Of a stretch of 64,000 bases of DNA, positions 43,883 through 54,257 are shown piece by piece. The stretch is from Triglochin maritima (taxonomy: Eukaryota; Streptophyta; Magnoliopsida; Alismatales; Juncaginaceae): NCBI GenBank assembly GCA_963682175.1, contig OY821771.1:27486201-27550200 (forward strand), given 5' to 3'. A model generated the notes under the pieces. The model saw only the letters and a program-made list of their open reading frames with translations, did no database searches and was not told the origin of the DNA. Positions within the stretch are counted from its first letter, which is position 1, and every line of letters begins with the position of its first letter. Position numbers and translations under genes: made by a program.

Positions 43883-44205
43883 GTCCTAGTAGTAAAACTA
43901 GAATAAAGTTTGTTTGGTTGAAACTGGTTGTTCTTGGATGGATTATATTATATATGAGTGTGTAGTAAGATATTGAAAGCAGGAGTGTGTTGTAAGTTTT
44001 GAGTACAGATATGTTGCGAAACATGTTCAAGCTAGCTATAACTGTCCTTGTAGTAAAACAAGAATAAAGTTTGTTTGGTTGAAACTGGTTGCCCTTGGAT
44101 GGATTATATTATATATGAATGTGTAGTAAGATATTGAAAGCAGTAGTGTGTAGATAAGTTTTAAGGACGGATGTTACGAAACATGTTCAACCTTTTTGGT
44201 TTTAG
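43883..44205 (+). repeat. tandem duplication (161 bp) of the cell-wall gene's 3' flank with its poly(A) signal
   Basis: Unit 1 starts GTCCTAGTAGTAAAAC (43883) and unit 2 GTCCTTGTAGTAAAAC (44044). Each contains AATAAA (43902-43907 and 44063-44068, offset 161) followed by GTTTGTTTGGTTGAAACTGG and GGATGGATTATATTATATAT. Copies differ by scattered substitutions and short indels. The result is two candidate polyadenylation sites. Confidence 0.88.
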
Positions 44206-44240
44206 CTAATTCAAGGGTGAAAAAATAACATGGCAAATAT

Positions 44241-44699
44241 TGACAGGAACCAACACTTAGCCCATGACGAAACTGAACCCAATTTCACTAGTCAAGAGGG
44301 TTCATACACTGATGCTGGATGTGGTGCGTAATGAAGGTTCTTGGTATTAATCACTTGGTGCCGTCCCCGTACACATTAGCAACTCATCAGAGTTGAATCC
44401 AACAAAGATGAATTGGTTCTTAACCTGAGGCAACAACTAATCATTGGGCTCAATCAGGTTTATTGCTATCTTGTCTCTTGACAAGGTGTATAACGGTTAT
44501 ATGTAGTATACTTGTATCAATGTCAGGATCCAACCCAATTAGTGTTGGATTGGTGTTTACCGATTAATCGATAAACTATGTATAGATACCTATGTGCGCC
44601 GCACAAACAAATCAATCGAAATGAAAACCGTAATCTCTTGTTTCCATCGCCTTCTTCTTCTTCTTCCGCTGCCCAATCCAGCTCATTGTTGGGTTTTCA
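44241..44699 (+). repeat. 5' LTR of the nested copia element
   Basis: 459 bp, TGACAGG to GGGTTTTCA. Its CTTCTTCTTCTTCTTCCGCT at about 44650 is the uninterrupted form of the site that holds a CACTA element in the 3' LTR. Confidence 0.9.
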
Positions 44700-44701
44700 T
44701 A

Positions 44702-44714
44702 TGGTATCAGAGCC
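44702..44714 (+). promoter_or_regulatory. primer binding site of the nested copia element
   Basis: TGGTATCAGAGCC, initiator tRNA-Met type, two bases after the LTR. Confidence 0.9.
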
Positions 44715-44745
44715 TCTCCTGCTACGATCTACCATCTAGATCTTC

Positions 44746-44896
44746 ATGGCGTCGTTAGGGCTCATTGAGGGAACCAAAAGCTTCCCTTATCCGATGAATC
44801 TGAACGTTGGAACCTTCGTTTCCGTGAAACTCAACTCCTCCAACTATCTGTTATGGGAGATGCAAATCTTGGGACTCATCAAGTCTCAAGGCATTC
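44746..44896 (+). pseudogene. copia gag N-terminus, cut by a gypsy insertion
   Basis: The frame MASLGLIEGTK continues to VSVKLNSSNYLLWEMQILGL, the usual copia gag start, and stops being copia at the TGATTG of the inserted LTR. It resumes at 53376 with GIEEFI, matching the position where the family has an LLGFI-type segment. The middle of gag up to the zinc knuckle is missing (see 53392-54254). Confidence 0.85.
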
Positions 44897-46276
44897 TGAT
44901 TGACATCATTTTATGCATATATTTGTGTCTTATATCCGTTATCTTTCACCTAAACAATGCTCCATAATGAGTTTTATGTTTGAATTTCAGAAATAAATAG
45001 GTTTGAGGAGAAGAAGCATAAAAGGATCTAAAAGCTGGAAAAAATGACTAATTTGAGAGACTTAGGGACTAAGATGCAAGGGAGAAGGACTTGAATGTAA
45101 GCCCTAAAGGACTACTGAGCAAATGAAGAAACTCCACTCCATCATGAGGAGTATTTTGGCAATTAGATTCGGACGACACTCCTATAACCGATCCGAGTGC
45201 ACTCCAAGTGAAGAATTGAAGAAATAAAGAACATATCCGAAAATGGGTCAGATCCGGGAAAAAGTGATCGCCAATTAACGGTCCGTTTGTGTCCGAATCC
45301 GACCCGGTTTCTCCAGGAGATGGGTTATGTGTTTATATATATTCTGTGAAAGTTTTATTAGTCCCACATTGAGAGATTGTCCCCGATTACCTTTTTCTAT
45401 GACTATAAATAGAACTCCTCTTCCTCCTTTTGTATTTACCCATTGTTTGGTGACATTCTCTCAACTAGGAGTAAAAGCCTTGAAGTAAAAACTCAAGGTG
45501 GAGAAAAATGTCACTTGCAATGTGAGTCATGTTAATAAAATATTTTTTCTCAGTTTCTTTTAATATTGTCTTGTCTTTTAATTCTTGCATGCTTTTTTAG
45601 TTTAGTTTCCTTTCATTTAGCTTTTTAATATTTCTTGTTTGCTTAGTTTAATTGCCTAGCTTTCATTAGAATGTTTTGTTAATGTAGTTTGTAGTGTAAT
45701 GATTAGAGAGTAGTTCCATCCCCTTTGGGGGTGGAGATGATGTTCATACATGCATTAAAGAATGTAAATGAATGTTTTATTTTGGAATGTGTTGATAAAT
45801 GTGAATGTATGCTTGCTTGTTTAGAGTAGAACACTTCACATGATGAGTTTTGCCAAAAATATTAGACACATCTGATGATTGTTTAGGTTATGAAATAACC
45901 AACTTGTATATGTGAATGTTAATCAACTAGGTTAGTGAATGGATTGATAGGTTTTGCCATAGCCTTTAGACACTTCCTATACATGAAAACACTACCTACA
46001 TTTGTGCTTATTGAATGGATTCTTCACCATCGTTTTGCATGTGTGCACACACTCCACCCCTTGGGGGTTTTCCATTTCTGATTTCCAGCTTTCATCTTCT
46101 TTGTTTGTTTCGTTCTAGCTTAGCATAGTTACGTTAGTGTAGTCACAACTTCTTCCCCTCTTTTCCCACTTGCCTTCGAACAAACCAGAGTCGACACACC
46201 TCCCTGTGGATCGACCCGTATTTGCCACCGCTTCAACGTGGTTGTGCACTTGCAGTTATTTTAATATGTTCAATCA
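44897..46276 (+). repeat. left LTR of the gag-only gypsy element
   Basis: 1380 bp. It contains the USE/TATA promoter (45360-45411) and a single GATCGCCAATTAACGGTC palindrome at about 45268, where the right LTR has two copies 21 bp apart. Towards the end it holds GTCGACACACCTCCCTGTGG and GTGCACTTGCAGTTATTTTA, a conserved end block of this family. Confidence 0.9.
45360..45411 (+). promoter_or_regulatory. snRNA-type promoter in the LTR: USE-like box plus TATA
   Basis: AGTCCCACATTG (45360-45371) matches the plant snRNA upstream sequence element RTCCCACATCG except for one base, and TATAAATA starts at 45404, 32 bp after it. In plant snRNA genes a USE-TATA gap of about 33-34 bp goes with RNA polymerase II and about 23-24 bp with polymerase III, so this would be the Pol II arrangement. 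Confidence 0.65.
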
Positions 46277-46282
46277 AGTTTT

Positions 46283-46300
46283 TGGCGCCGTTGACGTGGA
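46283..46300 (+). promoter_or_regulatory. primer binding site (tRNA-Asp type)
   Basis: TGGCGCCGTTGACGTGGA is the tRNA-Asp-type site TGGCGCCGTTGCCGGGGA with two changes. It sits 6 bp after the LTR. Confidence 0.8.
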
Positions 46301-47366
46301 GGTGTTCTTTCGATACTTTGGTTTGAACGATTCCAGTGGTTTTAATTTTTTGTTTTTAGTTTTGGTTTGTTTCAGGGATCATCCGGATCAAGGGGAAGCT
46401 ACTGGGGGAATTGGAGGTCAAAAGACACCAAACTGACCGCCAATCAGCGGTCTGGGACCGCCAATTGGTGGCCTGGTGAGCGTCTTTAGCTTCAAGTTTT
46501 GTTCTGGTAGTTTGTTCTTTCATATTAGTTGTCTGGGAGTGCAATCTTGCATGTTCTGACTTTTAGTTTGCTCCCAGATTAACAATCAATCCCCTTTAAT
46601 CAACTTGGACCTTAAAACTAAAAGTAAAAGACTAGATTGATTGACATCTAGGTCATGCATCATTTGTAGACCTTGGACGCATTTGTCTTTTCTTTGCTTT
46701 ATATTTTTTGTTGTTGATTGCTGGCGTGAGGTACGTGCACCCAATTCCCTCATTCATGCATGTTTAGATCATGCATTAGTTAGTAAGGTGCATCGGGACA
46801 AGAGTGAGTTGAGCGTTTGACTGGAGAGTTGATTGCTAGATTAAGGATCAAAACGCTACTAAGGAGGGGCTGTCCCATACAAGATAAGGTGGGGGATTTC
46901 ATCATCCTTTCCTTTGCCCCACAAATCACTCTTAATGAAGCCTTAATTCTAAAAGCAAGTAGACATTGACCCTAAGGATTTCGGACGTATTAGGAGAGTG
47001 ATGGAAGTACCGGATCTCCGGATCTGGTATCACTTGCTGGGCATTGTGGTCTTCGTTGTAGGCAGGTGAGACGTGTCGAGACTAGTGATCTCGAAGTTAG
47101 GCGTCGTCTAGCCTAAAGATCCATATCCATAAATTGTTTGAGCCGTGCTTGCTAGATTATGCTTCTACCCTCTCCCACCACCCACGCTAGCTTTAGGGAT
47201 TCTTTCCTTCTCCTATGAGTCATCTTTTTCTCACCTACTTCTACGTTCTAGTCTCCTCCCCTTTACACTTTTTGTTAGCGTTTAAGGGTGGAGTCGAGCA
47301 CTTTTTGCGAGCTTGGTCTCGTGGTGGTGAAAGTGGTCGACTGGAGAGTTTTTTGTTGTTGTTGAG
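46301..47366 (+). other. long non-coding leader of the gag-only element
   Basis: About 1 kb without a conserved frame. It includes the paired palindrome GACCGCCAATCAGCGGTC / GACCGCCAATTGGTGGCC at 46435 and 46456 (offset 21). Confidence 0.55.
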
Positions 47367-48881
47367 ATGGATGGTTACATGGGCGACCATCCATATCATT
47401 GTTGGGACCAAGATAATTCTCCCTGGTATCCCGGACCCATGCAACCTGGGGTGGCTCAGACAAACACCCCGTATGGTTGAGACAATCTTAATTGTGTGAC
47501 TGAGCAATCTTCATATTGGGGTAATATGAGAGAGGCACCGACTGCTAGACCATCATCTAGTTACGTCGGATCATATGTTAGTCATCAAACTGAGATATTG
47601 CAAGAACCTTTGGTCTCTTTCATGCATGTGGTAGACGACATGAGTGCACCGGTGGCTCCAGTAGTCGTACCGTGTCACTGTTGTGGGTTGAGTGGTCATG
47701 TTTTCGGGGAATGTCCTTATGTTCCCCCAGAGCCTGAGTATGAGCATACTTTTACCCAAAATGCTCAATATGATCATTACGCATCCACGTACACCCCGAG
47801 AGGGATGGATTCGTGGGGAGACAACTCTTATCTAAATTCTCATACATCATTTCCACCCCAGTATCCTCCTCCCGAATACCCAGAATTCTACACACCCTAC
47901 TCCGAATAATTGGACTCATTCTCAGCCTATCAACACCCAACCCAGCAATTTCCCAAATTCTGACTGGAGACTCACAGTTGACCTCAGACTTGATTCTTTA
48001 GAACAAACCGTCCAAACATTCATGGAAATAACTCAAAATGTAACGAAGTCCACTCAAAATTCCTTGGAAACTATGGAAATGTATGTGAGTCAAGTTACAC
48101 AACAATTAAATAAATGTGAGGAAGGTGACATTTCTTGTCAACATTATCTTCTGATATCGAACCACCACCACATCCACAAATTCAAAACACAATATTTCAC
48201 AGTCAAACTCCTAGTCAGTCTGAGGGACTTGTGGTTTCAATTCACGAACACATGGTGGGGGATTCGATCCAAATTGAGAATAACATGGACCAGCTTCATT
48301 ATGAGTCAACACAAGATTGTGCCTTATCTTTTTGTCCTGTAGCCCTTGAGCCATATGATCTTCATGTTATGCATCTTAAGGACTCACCTCTGGTGGAGGA
48401 AGAGCTCCCTAGTACCCTTAATTTCAAACGACCTGATGAGAGTTTGCCTCTTACTATTGTTCCTGATCATCTTGGAAATGATGGAACATCAAACAACTAC
48501 ATTGCTAATGAGGGTATTAGGAGTTCCCTGGAGGATACCTTGGGTATGAGAACTACATTCTGTTCGTCTGGTGAGTCGAACATGCATAACGAGGTTCTTG
48601 ACCTCGTTCCGACCCATCAACCTGTTGGTTGGAGAGTTTGGATTGACGATCATAACTTCAGTACCGCAACAGGAGAAACTCTTCTTCCGTTGCCCCTTAT
48701 TTACCAAACTCTTGAGAGGTTCAAGCTCTTTCAGTTTGATCCTTTGAATGAGACGCCTTTGCGTCTAATTCATGAACCTCTCCTTTCATCATGTGCTCTT
48801 TGTGAGGGAGGGGCCAAACATGAGTATTTTGGCACCGCGTGGTGTCATGTTCCCTTTCCAAGTGCGTTGACCCACTTTTGA
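47367..48881 (+). pseudogene. gag-like gene of the gag-only gypsy element
   Basis: The ATG at 47367 opens MDGYMGDHPYHCWDQDNSPW; a TGA follows at 47478-47480, then the same frame runs to 47909. It includes a zinc knuckle CHCCGLSGHVFGEC (47670-47711) and a Pro/Tyr-rich stretch (YPPPEYPEFYTPY). Two frame changes lead to DSLEQTVQTFMEITQNVTKS, a likely coiled coil (about 47990-48120), and then to a 248-residue open frame (48135-48881) rich in acidic and Pro residues that ends FGTAWCHVPFPSALTHF. I know no named domain for the last part; WRVWIDDHNFS and CALCEGGAKHEYFG look like constrained segments. It would be a structural protein of the particle. Confidence 0.7.
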
Positions 48882-50514
48882 GGTTCCCATTTGATGTCCT
48901 TTGACAAATGAGGATGGGAACTTATTTTTGTGCATAGTTATATTCCAAAAAAAAGAAGAAAAAAGAGAAAAAAGAAAACGAACAAAAAGTACAATAAAAG
49001 ACTCCATGAGCGAGCATTGATTGTTGTGGGCCCCATTTCATTCACGTATTTGTATCACTTCTTTAGCATCTCACAGGTTTTAAGGGAATTTGGGTTTGTG
49101 TCCATCAACATAACCATGAACTTCCTTTTGCGCTTCATGTTTGTGAGATCGTCCCTTTTTCATGCATAAATCACAGTAGTATCTTGCTCACATTCATTGA
49201 GTACAATGCATGAAGTGGATGTGTGTGTGGGGGGGGGGGTGTTCTACATGTGTACATAGTCGAGTCTTTTTTCCTTTGATTTTGTTCTTTTGTGTGCATT
49301 GTTAGGGTCATGTTAGTGTGCTGCATTTAATATCGATATATCTGCTTGTCATGATCCTTGGGTGACTTGTCTTCTTTTGCTTGCCTAGTGCTTTAAAATT
49401 TTCACATTTCTTTCAAAAATCTTCATGTGTTTGCGAAAGAAAATGTTTTGTGGGTTTTGCGTGTGTTTAGCATGTGCGAAACTGTTGAGAGGCAAAGTAA
49501 AAAGAAAGCTCCCAAAATTGTCTTGAACTTGATGCATTAGGATACCTAGTATACCGGCTTTAGGTCTTATCGAGTCGTTAGGATGCACCCCAGTTTTCCC
49601 TCGGGGGGCGAGTAGTCATAGGGTTTCAGTACTCAAACATTTAAAGAAGTCCACCCTGAAACTAGTGAGTCAATAATTTGTGTCTGTTAATATAAGGAAG
49701 TTTGTTGTAGTCAAGAATCCTTTAAATATTGTTGTGAGACATTAAGTGTAGGGGTTTTGGTTCATGTGTAGATAAGAAATAAGTAAGTAGGTGTTCTCTC
49801 TTCTCGCACGGCTCCTATCACTCGGGACATTACGTCTGAGGAGACTTTGTGCCTGGTGCTTTCGAGTCATCTGACTTGGTATGCACCGACCGAACTCCCG
49901 TTACACATGTGGTAGGGATTGCCCTATGTGGAGATTTGGGGAAATGTGTACGTGATAATGTAAGTCCTCATAAGAAATGATGCAGGAAACCTGACCCTGG
50001 GAGAATGAAACTCTAACTAGTAAGAAAAAGAAGAACAAAAAAGAGTAAGAAAAGAAAAAAAAGAAAAAAATAGTAATGCAAATAAGAACCTTAATGGACC
50101 TTACACTTTGTATCACTTGGGGATGTTGAGGTTGTCCATGTTTTGCACTTAAGTCCTTAATTAACTTTTGCACGAATGATTCACTAGGCTAGGTGTGTGG
50201 ACTGATTACATATATAGTGTCGACTCGTAGGATTACTGCGTCCAATGATCGACAAAATAAGTCCAACAAGTCGAGTGTCTAGACTGAATAATGCATCTAT
50301 GTTCGGATTTTGTGGGTATATCCGCTGAAAACTCTCAGGAGACAACACTCCTCCTCCTTGGCGACAAGGAGGTTTAACGACTTGTTGCACGTGCTAAGTG
50401 CAACCGTGATTCCTACGAAAGTGAGTTAGGATTTCTTGTTTTTTGTATGTTTTTCTCTTTCTTTGTTTTGCTCGGGACTAGCAAAAGTTAGGTGTGGGGG
50501 CATTTGATTGACAT
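48882..50514 (+). other. non-coding 3' internal region of the gag-only element, with polypurine tract
   Basis: A-rich blocks at about 48949-49000 and 50030-50075 flank a conserved segment at 49830-50020 (CTTTCGAGTC, GACCGAACTCCCGTTACAC, GATTTGGGGAAATGTGTACG) that recurs at 61690-61880 in the second copy. The polypurine tract TTAGGTGTGGGGGCATT ends at 50514. Confidence 0.65.
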
Positions 50515-50986
50515 CATTTCAGACATACATTTGTGTCTTATATCCGTTATCTTTCACCTAAACAATGCTACGTAAGAAGTTTTATGTTTGATTTCAGAAA
50601 TAAATAGGTTTGAGGAGAAGAAGCATAAAATGACCTAAAAGCTGGAAAAAGGTCTGATTTGAGAGACTTAGAGATTAAGATGAAAGGGAGAAGGACCTGA
50701 ATGTAAGCCCTAAAGGACCACTGAGCAAATGAAGAAACTCCACTTTATCATGAGGAGTATTTTGGCAATTAAATTCGGACCGGCACTCCTATAACCGATC
50801 CGAGTGCACCCCATGTGAAGAATTGAAGAAATAAAGAACATATCCGAAAATGGGTCGGATCCGGGAAAAAGTGACCACCAATTAACAGTCTGAGACCGCC
50901 AATTAGCGGTCCGTTGTGTCTGAATCCGACCCGGTTTCTCCAGGAGATGGGTTATGTGTTTATATGTATTATGTGAAGGTTTTATT

Positions 50987-51038
50987 AGTCCCACATTGGG
51001 GGATTGTCCTCGATTACCTTTTTCTATGGCTATAAATA
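50987..51038 (+). promoter_or_regulatory. USE-like box plus TATA in the right LTR
   Basis: Same box and same 32-bp gap as in the left LTR, although the DNA between has diverged by several bases. Confidence 0.65.
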
Positions 51039-51633
51039 GAACTCCTCCTCCTCCTCCTTTTGTATTTACTCATTGCTTGGTGACATTCTCTTACTAGGAG
51101 TAAAAGCCTTGAAGCAAAAACTCAAGGTGGAGAAAAATGTCATTTGCAATGTGAGTCATGTTAATAAAATAATTTTTCTCAGTTTCTTTTAATATTGTCT
51201 TGTCTTTTAATTCTTGCATGTTTCTTTAGTTTAGTTTCCTTTCATTTAGCTTTTTAATATTTATTGTTTGCTTAGTTTAATTGTCTTTCATTAGAATGTT
51301 TTGTTTTGTTAATGTAGTTTGTAGTGTAATGATTAGAGAGTAGTTCCATCCCCCTTTGGGGGTGGAGATGATGTTCATACATGCATTAAAGAATGGAAAT
51401 GAATGTTTTATTTTGGAATGTGTTGATAAATGTGAATGTATGCTTGCTTGTTTAGTGTAGAACACTTCACTTGATGAGTTTTGCCACAAATATTAGACAC
51501 CTCTGATGCTTGTTTAGGTTATGAAATAACCAACTTGTATATGTGAATGTTAATCAACTGGGTTAGTGAATGGATTGATAGGTTTTGCCATAGCCCTTAG
51601 ACACTTCCTATACATGAAAACACTACCTACATT

Positions 51634-53098
51634 CACTAGTGCAGAATTGGCTTTACTCGTCGCCCAATAGACGTCGGCCGTTACAACGACCGATGTCTAT
51701 TGTGGAGAGGACAGCATAGACGTCGGTTGGAATGGAAGATGACGTCTATGCGACACTATAGACGTCGGGTGTGGGAATAACACATTTAACCGACGTCTAT
51801 AGTGTATAGACGTCGACCTTTAGACGTCGGTGTTTTAGTACCTTGTGAGTCCGACGTCTATAGGGTATAGACGTCGGCCTATAGACGTCGGACTTAATGT
51901 AAGACCGACGTCTATACTCCAACCATATAGACGTCGAGGTATAGACGTCGGTGTTATGGAACATCCGACGTATATAGGTCTTAAAGAAATCAGACAGACG
52001 CGTTTTCTTTCATTCTTTTCAGTCGAAACCCACCCAAACCCTAGCCGTCCCGCGACCGAACTCTCCTCCGCGACCATCCTCCGACCGATCCGCACCGTCT
52101 CCGGCACCACAGCGAGCTCCCAAGCTCTCCTCCACTTCTCCGGCCCTCTTCTCCTTCTTCCTCCGTCTTCCTCTAGCTTTCTCCACATGTATGTTTTAAG
52201 TTCGTTTTTGGTTGTTTTAAGTTCGTCTTCCTCCGTCTTTCTCCACATATTCTTTCTAAGTTAGCCTTCATCCCGTGGTTTCGTTTGCAGCCGTCACCGC
52301 ACCATCTCGCTTCACCGAACCACAAAGAGCTCCTCCGGCATCACATCTTTCCACTCCTCTGGTTCGTCACCGCACCATCTCTGTAGAAAAATCCTATTGT
52401 TACACGTTTGGGATTTAACTGAAAAATACTTAATGCTTTCGGTGAAAAAAAGTATGTGAGCATTCAAAGAGTATTGTAGTAATGTTTTTTTTGGGCCATA
52501 GAATCTAAGTATTTTAGGAAGTCTAGAACTTCATATATCTAAGAAAACTAACATTGCGTTTGGATGCGGTGGTTTGACTTGCAGTATCATATGATATTTC
52601 TAATATGTAATTTGAATGTGACGTATTTATGGAAGAAGGTTGATCTAAAATCATATCAGATTTGTAATCTTTGTTATTTAAAATTTCCATGAGGTTTTAC
52701 AATAGGTCCATCTAAATGAGAACTTAAGTGTTGCAAACTGAACTTAGATTGGTTTGGTTTGCTATCTTAGATTTGTAATGTAATGTGAATGTGATGTAAT
52801 GACTTGGATTGGATTGGTTTGGTTTGATTTCAGGATTTGAAGAATTTTACATATCAAATTTTAAGTGGAGGTTCTGCCAAACTATGACCGACGTCTAACA
52901 TTAAAGAATTATACATTAAAGAATACACGTCGGAGTCTAATTAAAGCCGACGTATATCCGTTAGGTATAGACGTCGGCTATACTATGACCGACGTCTATG
53001 TATAGACGACGCACACATATACGTCGGATTGGGGTGTGCTGATATCCGACGTGTATAACCCCTTACATCCGACGTATATTCCCTTTTCTGTAGTAGTG
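51634..53098 (+). mobile_element. CACTA deletion derivative (1465 bp)
   Basis: The left end is CACTAGTGCAGAATTGG; the right end inverted is CACTACTACAGAAAAGGG. A perfect 3-bp duplication ATT lies at 51631-51633 and 53099-53101. The undisturbed site is visible in the left LTR near 45999 (CTACATTTGTGCTTA). Both ends carry arrays of TATAGACGTCGG and its inverted form CCGACGTCTATA. The interior keeps a GC-rich leader (52020-52190, with AAACCCTAGCCG) followed by a possible intron, but no transposase, so it is non-autonomous. Confidence 0.93.
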
Positions 53099-53391
53099 AT
53101 TTGTGCCTATTGAATGCATTCTTCACCATCTTTTTGCATGTGTGCACACACTCCACCCCTTAGGGGTTTTCCATTTCTGATTTCCAGCTTTCATCTTCTT
53201 TGTTTGTTTCGTTCTTGCTTAGCGTAGTTACTTTAGTGTAGTCGCAACTTCTTCCCATCTTTTCCCACTTGCCTTCGAACAAACCAGAGTCGACACACCT
53301 CCCTGTGGATCGACCCGTATTTTCCACCGCTTCAACATGGTCGTGCACTTGCGGTTATTTTAATACTTTCAATCACATTGAAGAATTCATC

Positions 53392-54254
53392 CACTAGTGG
53401 AAAAATGCAATATACGTCAGATATACAGTGGTATATGACAAATTTTTTGTGATCCAAACGTCCGACGTGTATTCCACCGATGCCTATACCCTTGTGTATA
53501 GACGTCGGTTATATACGACCGACGTCTATGTTACCTTTAATTTACCAAACAAAAACATTACGCCTGTTATACAGCCTATAACATGCACCCAACCTCTACA
53601 GTAATCAAGCCCAAGTGCCAATCTTTTGACCAATAACCGCGTAGAGCAAGCCCAAGTCGCCCAAGTGACCAAACTCGTTCGCATTTGTTTGTAGAGGAGT
53701 GGTGGAGTACATCAACCACAACAACAAAACATTTTGGCCGATGTGGGACTAAACTTTTACGACCTATAGACGTCAGATATATAGGGTGACCGACGTCTAT
53801 ACATACCGTACAACATATAGACGTCAGCCATGATATACGTCCGATGTCTATAAATTTAAATAACCATAAAAAAATTACGACCTATAAACGTTGGTCATTC
53901 TATACATCCGACGTCTATACATGGGTAAATAGTAAAAAAATATTGCAACGAAATATATCTCACTTGCATTTTGTAGTGTGGTACCACACTCTCATTTAGA
54001 AGTAAAGGAGTGGTGGAGTACTTCAACTCCACCAACAAAAAACTTTCTCCAATGTCGGACTAAACTTCCACACATATGACCATACACACATGTGATAGTT
54101 ACATTGATGTAACTATTTTTAAAACAATCCAAATAATTCACATTATTCTTATACAAAATAAATCCACATAAATTCTTACATGAAATAAATCCCAAAAAAT
54201 TGCATTAATTCTTATACAAAATAAATCCACATAAATTCTTATATGAAATAAATC
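53392..54254 (-). mobile_element. truncated CACTA element next to the gypsy insertion
   Basis: The left end is CACTAGTGGAAAAATGC at 53392, followed by TATAGACGTCGG-type arrays to about 53930 and sequence matching, in inverted order, the element at 56364-57497 (for example the GGAGTGGTGGAGTAC box and CCGATGTGGGACTAAAC at 53739). The far terminus is missing. Copia gag/zinc-knuckle sequence begins at about 54260, so a deletion removed both the CACTA end and the middle of the copia gag. Confidence 0.75.
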
Positions 54255-54257
54255 AAC

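Larger units (their letters stand above)
44897..53375 (+). mobile_element. gag-only gypsy element (TR-GAG / LARD-like)
   Basis: LTRs at 44897-46276 and 50515-53375 (1393 bp without the CACTA inside) start TGATTGACATCATTT and end CAATCA, a perfect 6-bp terminal inverted repeat. Flanks are CATTC (44892-44896) and CATTG (53376-53380), one mismatch. The tRNA-Asp-type primer site and polypurine tract are present, but the 4.2-kb interior has only a gag-like gene and no protease, RT or integrase, so it must borrow enzymes from an autonomous relative, probably Athila-like (inference from the primer site). Confidence 0.88.
50515..53375 (+). repeat. right LTR of the gag-only element, split by a CACTA insertion
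   Basis: Sequence matches the left LTR on both sides of 51634-53098. It carries the USE-like box AGTCCCACATTG (50987-50998) and TATAAATA (51031-51038), again 32 bp apart, and two GACCGCCAATTAGCGGTC-type palindromes at 50873 and 50894. Confidence 0.9.

Noticed and set aside
43666..43965. 99-residue frame overlapping the cell-wall gene
   Set aside because: Shadow frame; the gene at 43512-43856 has a signal peptide and a family motif.
49901..50173. Phe-rich 90-residue minus-strand frame, also at 61754-61996
   Set aside because: Comes from the A-rich non-coding tract of the gag-only element; the resemblance between the two sites is the element's own homology.
51845..52264. 139-residue frames on both strands in the CACTA derivative
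   Set aside because: The frames translate the GACGTCGG subterminal repeats and leader; repetitive, no domain.
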